Source of the DNA: an uncultured Coriobacteriia bacterium
Lineage (GTDB): Bacteria; Actinomycetota; Coriobacteriia; Coriobacteriales; QAMH01
DNA length: 64,000 bases
Reading direction: 5' to 3'
NCBI GenBank assembly: GCA_959608885.1
Contig: CAUHSG010000003.1
Span: 1 to 64,000 of the forward strand
Shown here: piece after piece, positions 25,653-33,755 of the stretch
Layout: the number at the start of each line of letters is the position of its first letter
How positions within the stretch are numbered: position 1 is the stretch's first letter
Made by a program: the position numbers and the translations under genes
Notes under the pieces: generated by a model
The model's database searches: none
The model's input: the letters and a program-made list of their open reading frames with translations, nothing else
What the model was told of the DNA's origin: nothing

Positions 25653-26540
25653 CTACTGTTCAAGCAGCGTACTTGCGTGGGAATAGCAGGCGTCCACAAG
25701 AGCCCGAGGCTCAAGCGGCATCGCATCTCCCATGAGCGAAACGACGTGCTTCGGCAGCCATGAGCTCCCCGTCCACGGCACGCTCACGACGCATGAGCCG
25801 TCGTCGTTATAACTCGCAACGCGTAGACCACGCCAAGTGGGAAGGGGACAATTCGCTGCGAGACGAACGCGTGTACGGGTGCCAGCGTCCAATGCGATGG
25901 AGGGACGTGGAGCATCCGTGCGGGGAGAGAAGGTTTCCTCGAGAAGCCGAGTCTCGACAACGCGGTCGACCCTGAAGGAGCGCCAGCTATCCGAGTTGCG
26001 ACAGTAGGCCTGGAGATAGCGGTGTCCATCCTCCGAGAAGATGCGCAGGGGCTCGACGACTCTGGTTTGTGGCTCGACGTCGTCCGTTCCGCGATACGTG
26101 ATTTCGAGCAGATGATGCTCGAAATCCTCGCAGGCCGCCGCAAGCACTTGCGTGACATCGGATGCTGCGGGCTCCGTCACGATTCGCAGACGTGGCTTGA
26201 GCGAGGTGGCTTCGCTCAGGACGCTCTTCGTGTGCAGTAGGGAGCTCACGAGCTCATCATCAGCTGAGAATCCCGCAGTCGTGAGCGCGTCGACAAGCGC
26301 ATCGGCTTCGGGGGCGGTGAGACGCAACAACCGCTGCGTGCCATGAGCTTGGAGCACCGCATACGAGTCATGCAAGTCGAGGCGTATCGAAGCTGCGTCG
26401 TAAGCGAAGACGAGAAGCTCGAGTGCGCCATACACGCCTTGCTCGTCAACGCCGAGCAGCGTCGCGAGCTGCGGGATCGAGACGGTTTTCTCGCGCTCGA
26501 TCTGTGCCATGATGGCGAGGAGAAGCTGCCTATCCTTCAT
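25653..26540 (-). CDS. WYL-domain transcriptional regulator (second of pair)
   Basis: This 295-aa regulator has an N-terminal helix-turn-helix-like region (EREKTVSIPQLATLLGVDEQGVYGAL, split by turns). A WYL-type ligand-sensing domain follows (EPLRIFSEDGHRYLQAYCRN, SFRVDRVV). The ATG at 26540 overlaps the end of the preceding WYL gene by 11 nt. The pair has the arrangement of actinobacterial PafB/PafC regulators, which respond to DNA damage; the identification here rests on domain order only. Confidence 0.85.
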   Translation of the reverse strand: MKDRQLLLAIMAQIEREKTVSIPQLATLLGVDEQGVYGALELLVFAYDAASIRLDLHDSYAVLQAHGTQRLLRLTAPEADALVDALTTAGFSADDELVSSLLHTKSVLSEATSLKPRLRIVTEPAASDVTQVLAAACEDFEHHLLEITYRGTDDVEPQTRVVEPLRIFSEDGHRYLQAYCRNSDSWRSFRVDRVVETRLLEETFSPRTDAPRPSIALDAGTRTRVRLAANCPLPTWRGLRVASYNDDGSCVVSVPWTGSSWLPKHVVSLMGDAMPLEPRALVDACYSHASTLLEQ

Positions 26541-27531
26541 GGCACACCTCCCCTGACATGGCGTGCATATAGCGCTCGACACCTGCGACAAGCGCGTTGT
26601 GCGCGGCCGCGGGTTCGGCGATTTCGATTCCCGGGCCGTTTTCGATGCACCAGCGGGCGAGCGCCTGTTCGTCGCGGCAGCTCACCGTCCAGATGAGACG
26701 ATCGTCCTCCCATGTGAGCTGCCCCTGCTCCATCGTGAGTTGCTGGACATTCGGAGCTGCCTGCCCGTCAAAAATGATGCGTGCCGTGAATTGCTCGTCG
26801 CCAAACTGGAAGGGCAGCCCGTAGTAGCTGCTCGCATCGAAGGGGCGCTCCTCGAAGTCGGGCGTCTTGGGATTGGTGCCGTTGACGCGTAGCTTGCCCA
26901 TGCGATCGAGGCGAAAGAGGCGGTCGGAGTCCACGCTCGGATCGAAAGCTGCGACATAGCAGATGCCCCGCAGGAAGAAGCATCCCATGGGCTCGACATC
27001 GCGCCGCGATTTTCTGCCGGCGGAGTTTACGTAGTCGAATGAGAGGCGCTTACGCGTGGTGATGGCCTTCTTGACCTTCGCGAAGCCTTGCGGCTCATAT
27101 GCGCGCGCAGAATTGCGGCCCTCGGACTCGATGAGTTGGGGGAGCATGTCGGGAATCTCAAGCTCGTCGCCGAGCTTGACGAGCACCATGCGCAGCTCCT
27201 CCTTGAAAGGGTAGCCATCGTCCTCGAGTAGTGCGCCGCAGAGCAAGCGCAGAAGACTCACCTGCGGCTTCGTGAGGTTGAGAGGCGCGGCGAGCGTCCT
27301 GCTCGCGTCAAGTGTGTAGCGCTGCTGGTCGTCGATGCTGAGGAAGACGCCGCTGTTTTGTAGCGTCTTCTTGTCACGTTCGAAGCGTCTGCGCGTGGAA
27401 TCCTCGCTACCGGCATGCTCGCCGTATTCGTAGGGAAGTGCACGTCGGATGCTGGCAAGGTCGATTGGGCCGCTCTCGCGTACGAGGAGCATGAGTTTGA
27501 CGATGCGCTCTGCTTCGCTGATGTGCGTCAT
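26530..27531 (-). CDS. WYL-domain transcriptional regulator (first of pair)
   Basis: The product is about 333 aa from ATG 27531, where the winged-helix segment HISEAERIVKLMLLV begins. In-frame starts at 27603 or 27615 would add up to 28 residues without a better ribosome site. The WYL domain contains RKRLSFDYVNSAGRKSRRDVEP (residues split over the strand) and FFLRGICYVAAFDPSVDSDR. It overlaps the second WYL gene by 11 nt, so the two are translationally coupled and likely form a heterodimeric regulator. Confidence 0.83.
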   Translation of the reverse strand: MTHISEAERIVKLMLLVRESGPIDLASIRRALPYEYGEHAGSEDSTRRRFERDKKTLQNSGVFLSIDDQQRYTLDASRTLAAPLNLTKPQVSLLRLLCGALLEDDGYPFKEELRMVLVKLGDELEIPDMLPQLIESEGRNSARAYEPQGFAKVKKAITTRKRLSFDYVNSAGRKSRRDVEPMGCFFLRGICYVAAFDPSVDSDRLFRLDRMGKLRVNGTNPKTPDFEERPFDASSYYGLPFQFGDEQFTARIIFDGQAAPNVQQLTMEQGQLTWEDDRLIWTVSCRDEQALARWCIENGPGIEIAEPAAAHNALVAGVERYMHAMSGEVCHEG

Positions 27532-27672
27532 AAGGTGGCTCGCTTTGATTCGTCGTTTGCCTGTCGCGTTCGTCGGCAGGCCGAGAAGCGCGTCTCCCCA
27601 CATAATATCGCGCATATGCGAAGCGATGCTATAATTGCCAGAACTGATTGATCCTCGAAAGGTACTAATCGC

Positions 27673-28317
27673 ATGAATAACGAACCCATGTACAACGCGT
27701 TCATCAACAATCGAGAGCAAGCAGACAATCGCTCATCAAAATCCAAGAGCAGACGCAGGAACAAGCGCATCAAGGAAGATGACCTCCCCGAGCTCGACTA
27801 CGACCTCGAGGAGCCGGGCGAAGGCGACTTCGCGCGCGGTCCCGTCGTCGGCGTCGACAGAACGCTGGGAGGCCACCCGGAATTCCTCCGCCACGATGTC
27901 GAAGAAGATGCCCCCGATGCGTGCGATGGCCCCATCACTCGCGAGCCGTTCGAATTCGAGGGTGGGTGCGTGAGCCTACCTCATCCCGATGTCTTCAATT
28001 CGTATCCCCCCGAGGTCCAACGCAAGATCATGGAGTGGACCGATCGCGACATTCGTGCTCGCCGTGATGACGAGTCTCGCCGCCAGGACGCCATCCTGCG
28101 TGCGAACATCGCGCGTGAGAAGACGAAGATGGGTGTACCGGTCGCCATCATCATCTTGTCCATCGTCTGCGCCGCTATCACGGGCTTGTACACGCAAGAT
28201 GCCGCCTTCGTGTTCGCCTTCCTGGTAGTGGCGATTGTCGTCATCGTCGCCATCTTTGTGAATCGCTGCATGCAGGGCAAGCGGGGGCGCTCGCAATCAC
28301 AGCATCCAAAGATGTAG
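27673..28317 (+). CDS. Hypothetical membrane protein
   Basis: This 214-aa protein has a long charged N-terminal cytoplasmic region: basic residues 22-35 (SKSKSRRRNKRIK), then acidic. A predicted helix covers 115-145. Two hydrophobic segments lie near 152-172 and 177-197, followed by a short basic tail. No family is recognised. A TATAAT at 27630-27635 may be its promoter. It ends just before a clear terminator. Confidence 0.7.
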   Translation: MNNEPMYNAFINNREQADNRSSKSKSRRRNKRIKEDDLPELDYDLEEPGEGDFARGPVVGVDRTLGGHPEFLRHDVEEDAPDACDGPITREPFEFEGGCVSLPHPDVFNSYPPEVQRKIMEWTDRDIRARRDDESRRQDAILRANIAREKTKMGVPVAIIILSIVCAAITGLYTQDAAFVFAFLVVAIVVIVAIFVNRCMQGKRGRSQSQHPKM

Positions 28318-28339
28318 ACAGCTGGCAAACGAGTTCCTG

Positions 28340-28361
28340 GAGCCCCGCTAGGGGCTCTTTC
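28340..28361 (+). terminator. Rho-independent terminator
   Basis: GAGCCCC pairs with GGGGCTC around GCTA and is followed by TTTC, 23 bp after the stop of the membrane protein gene. Confidence 0.85.
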
Positions 28362-28487
28362 ATATGTACGTCGGCCATGATGAGTGGTTTGCGATGGTCC
28401 CAATGGACAAATTGAACATCGCTTTTACCGTGAGATTTGATACCCTGTCGATTATCAATTCGTTTAACCTTCTGAGAGGATAATAAG

Positions 28488-29756
28488 ATGAGCCAGGACA
28501 TGATCAGCGTCGACGAGGCGCGCCGCAGGACGATTGAGCTTGCGAGCCAGGAGCGTTTCAGGACGCATGTCGAGGAAGTCGACCTCTTCTCTGCTGTCGG
28601 TCGCGTTGCTGCTGGCGACCTCACAAGCGACATCGATGTCGCGCCTTTCGATAACACGGCGATGGACGGTTTTGCCGTCGTCTCCTCCTCCTCGCTCGAT
28701 GACGCGAGCGAGGATTCCCCCGTCGAGCTCGAGATCGTCGATTGGGTGGGCGCGGGTGTCGTGAGCCAGGTCACTCTCGAGCCCGGACAGGCAATCCGCA
28801 TCATGACGGGCGGAATCATGCCCGAGGGCGCCGATGCCGTGGTCAAGATCGAAGACACGACCTTCACCGGTGACGGTGGCGTGGGTGAGCGCGTGCGCAT
28901 CTGCGTGCCCGTGACCAAGACCAACGTGCGCAAGGCGGGCGAGGAGGCCAAGGCGGGCGATGTCGTCGTGCGCAAGGGCGAGGTGATTCGCGCTGCGACG
29001 GTCGGCCTGCTCGCAAGCACCGGCAACACGACCGTCCCCGTATACGCGCGCCCCAAGGTTGGCGTCATCAGCATCGGTACCGAGCTCGTCAAGCCGCCGG
29101 CAAAGCCCGAGCCGGGCAAGATTCGCGACGCGAACGCATATGTCCTCGGCGCCTATGCCCTCGAGCTAGGTTGTGAGGTCGAGCTATACCCGATTGTCGA
29201 AGATGACGAATCTGCTATCCATGCGCTGTTCGAGCGTGCTGTCGCCGAGTGCGATTTTGTGGTTTCGAGCGGCGGTGCAAGCAATGGTGACTTCGACTAT
29301 GCCATCGAGACCGTGCGCGAGCTTGGCGAGGTCGTTTTCGATTGCGTGAGTCTGAGGCCTGGTAAGGCGCAGGCCTTCGGTTGCGTGGGCAACACGCTTG
29401 TCGAGGTGCTTTCCGGCAACCCCGCCGCCGCCGCGGTGGGCTTTCAGCTCTTCGGTCGTCCCGCGCTTCGCGCTATGCAGGGGTTTGCTGATCTCGACCG
29501 TCCGGTGAGCGAGGCCATCTTGGCGCAGCCCACGCGCAAGAAGGAGGCGCGTGCCTTCTTTCAGAGGGGTCATCTCGAGCTTGGTGAGGATGGCCAGCTG
29601 TTCGCCTGCCAGGAAGAGAAGCAGTCCTCCGCCCTGCTATCAGAGATGAACCGCAGCACCGTGCTCATCGAGCTTCCACAGGGCACCGGCACCTTCGAGG
29701 CCGGCACTCCCGTTAGGTGCCTTCATCTGGACATCGACGAGGGAACCGTCATCTAG
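28488..29756 (+). CDS. moeA: Molybdopterin molybdotransferase MoeA
   Basis: MoeA inserts molybdate into adenylylated molybdopterin, the last step of molybdenum cofactor synthesis. The 422-aa product has FDNTAMDGFAV near residue 57, MTGGIMPEGADAVV near 105, and VGVISIGTELV near 188. The SSGGASNGDFD motif is near 263 and SGNPAAAAVGF near 306. The ATG at 28488 follows AGAGGATAATAAG. No other cofactor genes are adjacent. At least five molybdoenzymes further right depend on this cofactor. Confidence 0.95.
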   Translation: MSQDMISVDEARRRTIELASQERFRTHVEEVDLFSAVGRVAAGDLTSDIDVAPFDNTAMDGFAVVSSSSLDDASEDSPVELEIVDWVGAGVVSQVTLEPGQAIRIMTGGIMPEGADAVVKIEDTTFTGDGGVGERVRICVPVTKTNVRKAGEEAKAGDVVVRKGEVIRAATVGLLASTGNTTVPVYARPKVGVISIGTELVKPPAKPEPGKIRDANAYVLGAYALELGCEVELYPIVEDDESAIHALFERAVAECDFVVSSGGASNGDFDYAIETVRELGEVVFDCVSLRPGKAQAFGCVGNTLVEVLSGNPAAAAVGFQLFGRPALRAMQGFADLDRPVSEAILAQPTRKKEARAFFQRGHLELGEDGQLFACQEEKQSSALLSEMNRSTVLIELPQGTGTFEAGTPVRCLHLDIDEGTVI

Positions 29757-29770
29757 ACGGCCGGGGGGGG

Positions 29771-29878
29771 ACCAGACAACCGTCGCCGGACCAGACAGAA
29801 GTCGCCGGGGCGGAATTGTCTGGTTTCGAGACGCCTGTCACGTAACCAGACAATTCCGCCCCGGCGACTTCTGTCTGG
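29771..29878. repeat. Family A inverted pair with extra partial unit
   Basis: Units at 29791-29823 and 29846-29878 are reverse complements (33-bp potential stem) with a 22-nt spacer. A truncated unit (ACCAGACAACCGTCGCCGG) starts at 29771. The core here is GACTTC/GAAGTC where other copies have GGCTTT/AAAGCC, a compensated change that keeps pairing. It lies between moeA and larE. Confidence 0.85.
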
Positions 29879-29901
29879 TCCCCCCAACCTCGGGAGTTTT
29901 T

Positions 29902-30723
29902 ATGAGTGACGAGATGCTTGACGCGAAGTACCGGGATCTGCTCGAGCAGCTCCGCTCGTTCGAAAGTGTTGCCGTTGCCTTCTCGGGCGGCGTCGATTCT
30001 GCTCTGTTGCTCCATGCCGCCCGCGAAGCACTTGGCGAATGCGTCGTCGCCATCACGGCGCAGTCCCGCCTCTTTCCGCAGCGCGAACTCGACGAGGCCA
30101 TCGCTTTCTGCCGCGAACGCGATATCCCGCAGGTCATCGTGCCCACACACGAGTTCGAGGACGAGGCGTTTCGCCGGAACCCGCCCGACCGCTGCTATCT
30201 GTGCAAAACGGGACTCTTGCAGGCTGTCATCGATGCGGCAAATGAGCGCTGCGTCGAAACCGTTGTCGAGGGGTCGAACGTCGATGACGAAAGCGATTAC
30301 CGCCCGGGTTCCCGTGCGATAGCCGAGCTTGACGTGCTCAGCCCGCTTAAAGACGCGGGCCTCACGAAGAGCGATATACGTGAGCTATCACGCGAAAGGG
30401 GGCTGCCCACCTGGGACAAGCCATCGTTTGCGTGCCTTGCCACGCGCTTCGCGTTCGGCACCTGTCTGAGCGCAGATCATCTCGCCATGATCGATGCTGC
30501 AGAGCAGTTTCTCCTCGACCGGGGCTTTCATCAGGTGCGCGTGCGCTATCACGGGTCCACGGCACGCGTCGAGGTGAGAGCAGACGAGGTCAAGCGACTC
30601 GTTCTGCCCGAGAACAGAGAGGCAATGGAGCGCAGGTTCAAGGAGCTCGGCTTCGAGCGGGTGGAGGTTGACCCTGACGGATATCGCACAGGTAACATGA
30701 ACGTGGCAAGCGAGGGCATGTAG
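29902..30723 (+). CDS. larE: ATP-dependent sacrificial sulfur transferase LarE
   Basis: LarE adds sulfur to the pyridinium biscarboxylate precursor of the nickel-pincer cofactor of lactate racemase. In many homologues a conserved Cys is the sulfur donor. The 273-aa product has the PP-loop AFSGGVDSALLL near 25-36. RCYLCKTGLL and ACLATRFAFG supply cysteines in the usual places. No larA, larB or larC lies within the window, so partners must be elsewhere. The ATG follows GGGAGTTTTT. A family A repeat separates it from moeA. Confidence 0.9.
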   Translation: MSDEMLDAKYRDLLEQLRSFESVAVAFSGGVDSALLLHAAREALGECVVAITAQSRLFPQRELDEAIAFCRERDIPQVIVPTHEFEDEAFRRNPPDRCYLCKTGLLQAVIDAANERCVETVVEGSNVDDESDYRPGSRAIAELDVLSPLKDAGLTKSDIRELSRERGLPTWDKPSFACLATRFAFGTCLSADHLAMIDAAEQFLLDRGFHQVRVRYHGSTARVEVRADEVKRLVLPENREAMERRFKELGFERVEVDPDGYRTGNMNVASEGM

Positions 30724-30789
30724 GCGGTTCTCGCAAGGTAATGCCCTATACTTGAGATCAAAGCCCATCATTTTGCAAAAGGAGAATTC

Positions 30790-31224
30790 ATGAGCGAGTC
30801 ACGCGCCGGATGGTATCCGGACCCATCGGGAGATCCGTCGAAGCTTCGTTACTGGGATGGCACCCAGTGGACGGACGACTATGCAGATAGTCCCACGTGC
30901 GCCCAGGCTTCGGCAGAGCAAGTCGACCCTGCCGCCGGAGAGGTCGTGTGTCAGGCGCAGATTATCGATGATAGGCAGCCCACATATAACATGGACTCGC
31001 AGGACTCCACGCTGCGCCTCATCGCCTTCGTCTTTTGCGTCATCTCCACCGTGACAGCGGGCTGGATGCTCATCCCGCTTGCCTGGATGGTTCCCATGAC
31101 CGTGATTACCTGGGGAATCTACAAGGGCAAGAAGAGGAACACGACGGCGTTCGGCGTCTGCACGCTCATCTTCGTGAGTCTCGTGGGAGGCATCTTGCTC
31201 CTCGTCTCCAAGAAGGACGACTAG
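30790..31224 (+). CDS. DUF2510 domain membrane protein
   Basis: This 144-aa protein has an N-terminal DUF2510 motif AGWYPDPSGDPSKLRYWDG and TQWTD, common in actinobacterial membrane proteins. A short linker and two hydrophobic segments follow (about 78-98 and 118-138). The function is unknown. A strong AAAAGGAG ribosome site precedes ATG 30790, and a TATACT lies at 30747-30752. Confidence 0.85.
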   Translation: MSESRAGWYPDPSGDPSKLRYWDGTQWTDDYADSPTCAQASAEQVDPAAGEVVCQAQIIDDRQPTYNMDSQDSTLRLIAFVFCVISTVTAGWMLIPLAWMVPMTVITWGIYKGKKRNTTAFGVCTLIFVSLVGGILLLVSKKDD

Positions 31225-31240
31225 CTCGATATAGTCGAAA

Positions 31241-31271
31241 GTGAGACAAATGGACAGGGCATTTGTCTCAC
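31241..31271. repeat. Family B inverted repeat
   Basis: GTGAGACAAATG and CATTTGTCTCAC form a 12-bp perfect stem with a 7-nt loop, 17 bp after the DUF2510 gene stop. Confidence 0.75.
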
Positions 31272-31419
31272 CATCCTACGTAACAAAACGGGGACAGACC
31301 TCGCATCTCGTCCGCACTCTATTCAGTTCGGCATATAGTGTGCACGTACGCCACGCAGTGGCCAGCTACTCCGCGCTCATGACGCCGCGCGGACACGAGA
31401 GCGGAAGTGGGTTCATCTC

Positions 31420-32724
31420 ATGAAGACCAGTAAGATCAAGAAGGCGGACGGCAAGGTAATCCTCGAAGTCACCGCCACGTCCGATGACGTCAACAAGGCA
31501 TTTTCGCTTGCGGAGCTCGACTTCGCCAACTCGATGGGTATAAACCCCGAACCCGGCAAGACGATTGCGCAAATGGCCGAAGAGAAGATGGGGATCAAGA
31601 ATCTCGATTCCATCATCGAGGCAAACGCCATCGAGGCGCTCGCACCCTTTGCGATTGACAAAAGCGGCATCGCTCCCGCGTTTCCTCCCCATCCCACTCC
31701 GAGCACGGCAATCAAGCGCAACCAGGAGTTCAGCTTCACGATGGAAGTGACCCCCAAGCCCGACTACGAGCTCACCTCATACGATCCGATCGAGGTCACC
31801 CTTCCTCCGTTCACAATCAACGAGGCCGAGGTCGACGCGCAGATTGCGCAGCTTGCCGAGCGCAACACCACTTATACGACCGCCGATCCCAAGCCGCTCG
31901 AAAAGGGCGATGCGTGTCTCGTGTCCATCAAATGCTACGAGGATGGCAAGGAGCTCACGGGTCTTACCACCGATGGTCGCACGTACGTTGCCGGAGAGGG
32001 TTTCATGCCCGCCGACTTCGACGCGCATATCTTTGGCATGGAGCCGGGCGAGACACGCAAGTTCGTCTTCGAGGGTCCGAGTGTCGATGAGAATTACAAC
32101 GAGATCATGCAGAAGTTCGACTGCGAGGTCACGCTCAAGGAGATCCAGAAGCCGGTCGTCCCCACCGTTGATGACGAATGGCTTGCCACCAACCTCCCCA
32201 TGTACAAGAGCCTCGACGATTTGCGCGGCGATATTCGCAAGAGCATCGAGAAACGCGATTCCGAGCAATACGAGGAATACAAGCGCCAGATGGTCGCAAG
32301 TGCGCTTGGCGCGCGCTTCGAGGGCAAGATTGCCGACGAGGTGTACGAGAACGCACGTGACAACCTCATGAAGAACATCCGCATGGGCCTCAAGCAGCAG
32401 GGTATGAGCTGGGAAGATTACGTGCAGCAAAACGGTGGCGAGCAGCAGATGAGCATGATGCTCATGCTGCAGACGCGCGAGATGGTCGTGCAGGGCTACG
32501 CGCTCGATGCGATCTTCCGCCACGAGAATCTCGGTCTTTCCGAGGATGACATCGACGAGGCATGTCACATGATGGCACCTGGCGTTAATCCCAAGCAGGT
32601 TCGTCAGCAGATCGAGAACGAGGGCAAGGGCTTCGTGTTGCGCGAGTCTGCCGAGCGTCTGAAGGCGAACAAGTGGGCAGCCGAGCATGCGAAGGTGACG
32701 ATACAGGAGCCGGTGCAGGCATAG
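31420..32724 (+). CDS. Trigger-factor-like peptidyl-prolyl isomerase/chaperone
   Basis: This 434-aa protein has trigger factor domain order: N-terminal domain (1 to about 150), FKBP-type isomerase domain (about 150-245, KGDACLVSIKCYEDGKEL) and a C-terminal helical chaperone domain. The ribosome-binding signature GFRxGKxP of true trigger factor is not seen; the corresponding region reads GINPEPGKT near 40-48. No clpP or clpX lies beside it. An isomerase gene of the SlyD type is convergent downstream. It may be a second, specialised trigger factor, or a divergent primary one. Confidence 0.8.
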   Translation: MKTSKIKKADGKVILEVTATSDDVNKAFSLAELDFANSMGINPEPGKTIAQMAEEKMGIKNLDSIIEANAIEALAPFAIDKSGIAPAFPPHPTPSTAIKRNQEFSFTMEVTPKPDYELTSYDPIEVTLPPFTINEAEVDAQIAQLAERNTTYTTADPKPLEKGDACLVSIKCYEDGKELTGLTTDGRTYVAGEGFMPADFDAHIFGMEPGETRKFVFEGPSVDENYNEIMQKFDCEVTLKEIQKPVVPTVDDEWLATNLPMYKSLDDLRGDIRKSIEKRDSEQYEEYKRQMVASALGARFEGKIADEVYENARDNLMKNIRMGLKQQGMSWEDYVQQNGGEQQMSMMLMLQTREMVVQGYALDAIFRHENLGLSEDDIDEACHMMAPGVNPKQVRQQIENEGKGFVLRESAERLKANKWAAEHAKVTIQEPVQA

Positions 32725-32744
32725 CGGCCGACATACACAGTGCA

Positions 32745-32791
32745 AAGGCACCGGAAAGACCATTGGGCAGAAGCGGTCTTTTCGGTGCCTT
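32745..32791. terminator. Bidirectional stem-loop between convergent genes
   Basis: AAGGCACCG and CGGTGCCTT, with inner AAAGACC/GGTCTTT, form a long stem between the trigger-factor-like gene and the convergent FKBP gene. Confidence 0.75.
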
Positions 32792-32826
32792 CATGTATGG
32801 CAAAGGACACGGGGGGGGTGAAGGGC

Positions 32827-33252
32827 CTAGTCGCTCACGTCGAGCAGCTTTACCCAGTAGACGATGTCCTTGCCTGCGAGGGGATGGTTGAAGTCGATGG
32901 TAGCGACCTGGTTTTCCACGCTCACCACCTTTGCCGGAATGGGCTCGATGTTACGCGGCGAAGTCCACCCGATGTATTCGCCAACGGGTAGGTTTTCGCC
33001 GTTGGGCACCTTGTAGGTGGGGAAGTGCTGTACGGCGCTCTCGTCGTATTCGCCGTAGGCGTCTGCCGCCGCGAGTTCGACCGTGCGCTCCTCGCCCGGC
33101 TCCATTTCGAGTAGGACGTCTTCCAAGGCTTTCATGACCTGACGCCTGCCGAGGATTATCTCGTGCGGAGTGCCCTCGCAGTCGTCAAAGACCTCGCCGT
33201 CGGGAAAGCTGCCGCGATACAGGAAGCGCGCGGTTTGTCCCTTTTGCGCCAT
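32827..33252 (-). CDS. FKBP-type peptidyl-prolyl cis-trans isomerase (SlyD-like)
   Basis: This 141-aa SlyD-like isomerase starts at ATG 33252 behind AAAGGAG. It has FKBP strands (GEVFDDCEGTP, GRRQVMKALEDVLLEM) and an inserted flap. The end NHPLAGKDIVYWVKLLDV is the family signature. The His/Cys-rich metal-binding tail of E. coli SlyD is absent. SlyD-like proteins assist folding and, in some bacteria, metal delivery. It is monocistronic between a stem-loop and a family B repeat. Confidence 0.9.
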   Translation of the reverse strand: MAQKGQTARFLYRGSFPDGEVFDDCEGTPHEIILGRRQVMKALEDVLLEMEPGEERTVELAAADAYGEYDESAVQHFPTYKVPNGENLPVGEYIGWTSPRNIEPIPAKVVSVENQVATIDFNHPLAGKDIVYWVKLLDVSD

Positions 33253-33279
33253 ATGACCGCTCCTTTCGTTGAGCATTGG

Positions 33280-33320
33280 CAAAACTGGGACAAATGGACA
33301 CGTCATTTGTCCCAGTTTTG
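33280..33320. repeat. Family B inverted repeat, long perfect stem
   Basis: CAAAACTGGGACAAATG (33280-33296) and its exact reverse complement (33304-33320) flank GACACGT, giving a 17-bp perfect stem. It lies between two minus-strand genes. Confidence 0.8.
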
Positions 33321-33344
33321 CTCTGCGGTTTCGAGCGGATGCGC

Positions 33345-33512
33345 CTAGTGCCAGCGCTGTGAGGTGAGGAAGAATCCCTCGACGGGCTTGATCTCGCTAT
33401 CGTCGTCAACGAGGTCGGCGGCGAGCTCTTCTGCGTTGTTGCAGATTGCGCTCACGGGAGCCTCGATCTCATCGACCTCTACGCTCTCTTCGGTAATCTT
33501 CTCGTCAGCCAT
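33345..33512 (-). CDS. Small acidic hypothetical protein
   Basis: This is a 55-aa strongly acidic protein from ATG 33512, with a clear GAGGAGAGG ribosome site. The first 45 residues are Glu/Asp-rich, with one Cys in SAICNNAEEL. The last ten residues (GFFLTSQRWH) are aromatic and basic, a sharp change. No family is recognised. The bipartite build recalls leader-core peptides, but no modifying enzyme is adjacent. Confidence 0.6.
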   Translation of the reverse strand: MADEKITEESVEVDEIEAPVSAICNNAEELAADLVDDDSEIKPVEGFFLTSQRWH

Positions 33513-33755
33513 GGTTCCTCTCCTCTTCATTGAATGCAAGGCTGCCGGACTCCTGCGAACGCCGTCTCATAACCCATGGGAAGGCGCCGCGTATGAAATT
33601 CCGGCGTCCATCAGATAGTAGTTCCCCGCTCATCGCCTGCCTATCGTATGAAAGGTATGAGATTGGATACAAGCTATCAAACTCCCCGCTCGATAGTTCG
33701 CCGCGCAACGAGACGATAGGGTTTGCTCCAATGGCAGAAGAAGGGAAGGAACCCC

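Noticed and set aside
28362..28487. Possible molybdenum-cofactor riboswitch upstream of moeA
   Set aside because: The leader is short and no characteristic multi-stem arrangement could be recognised; the only clear hairpin belongs to the upstream gene's terminator.
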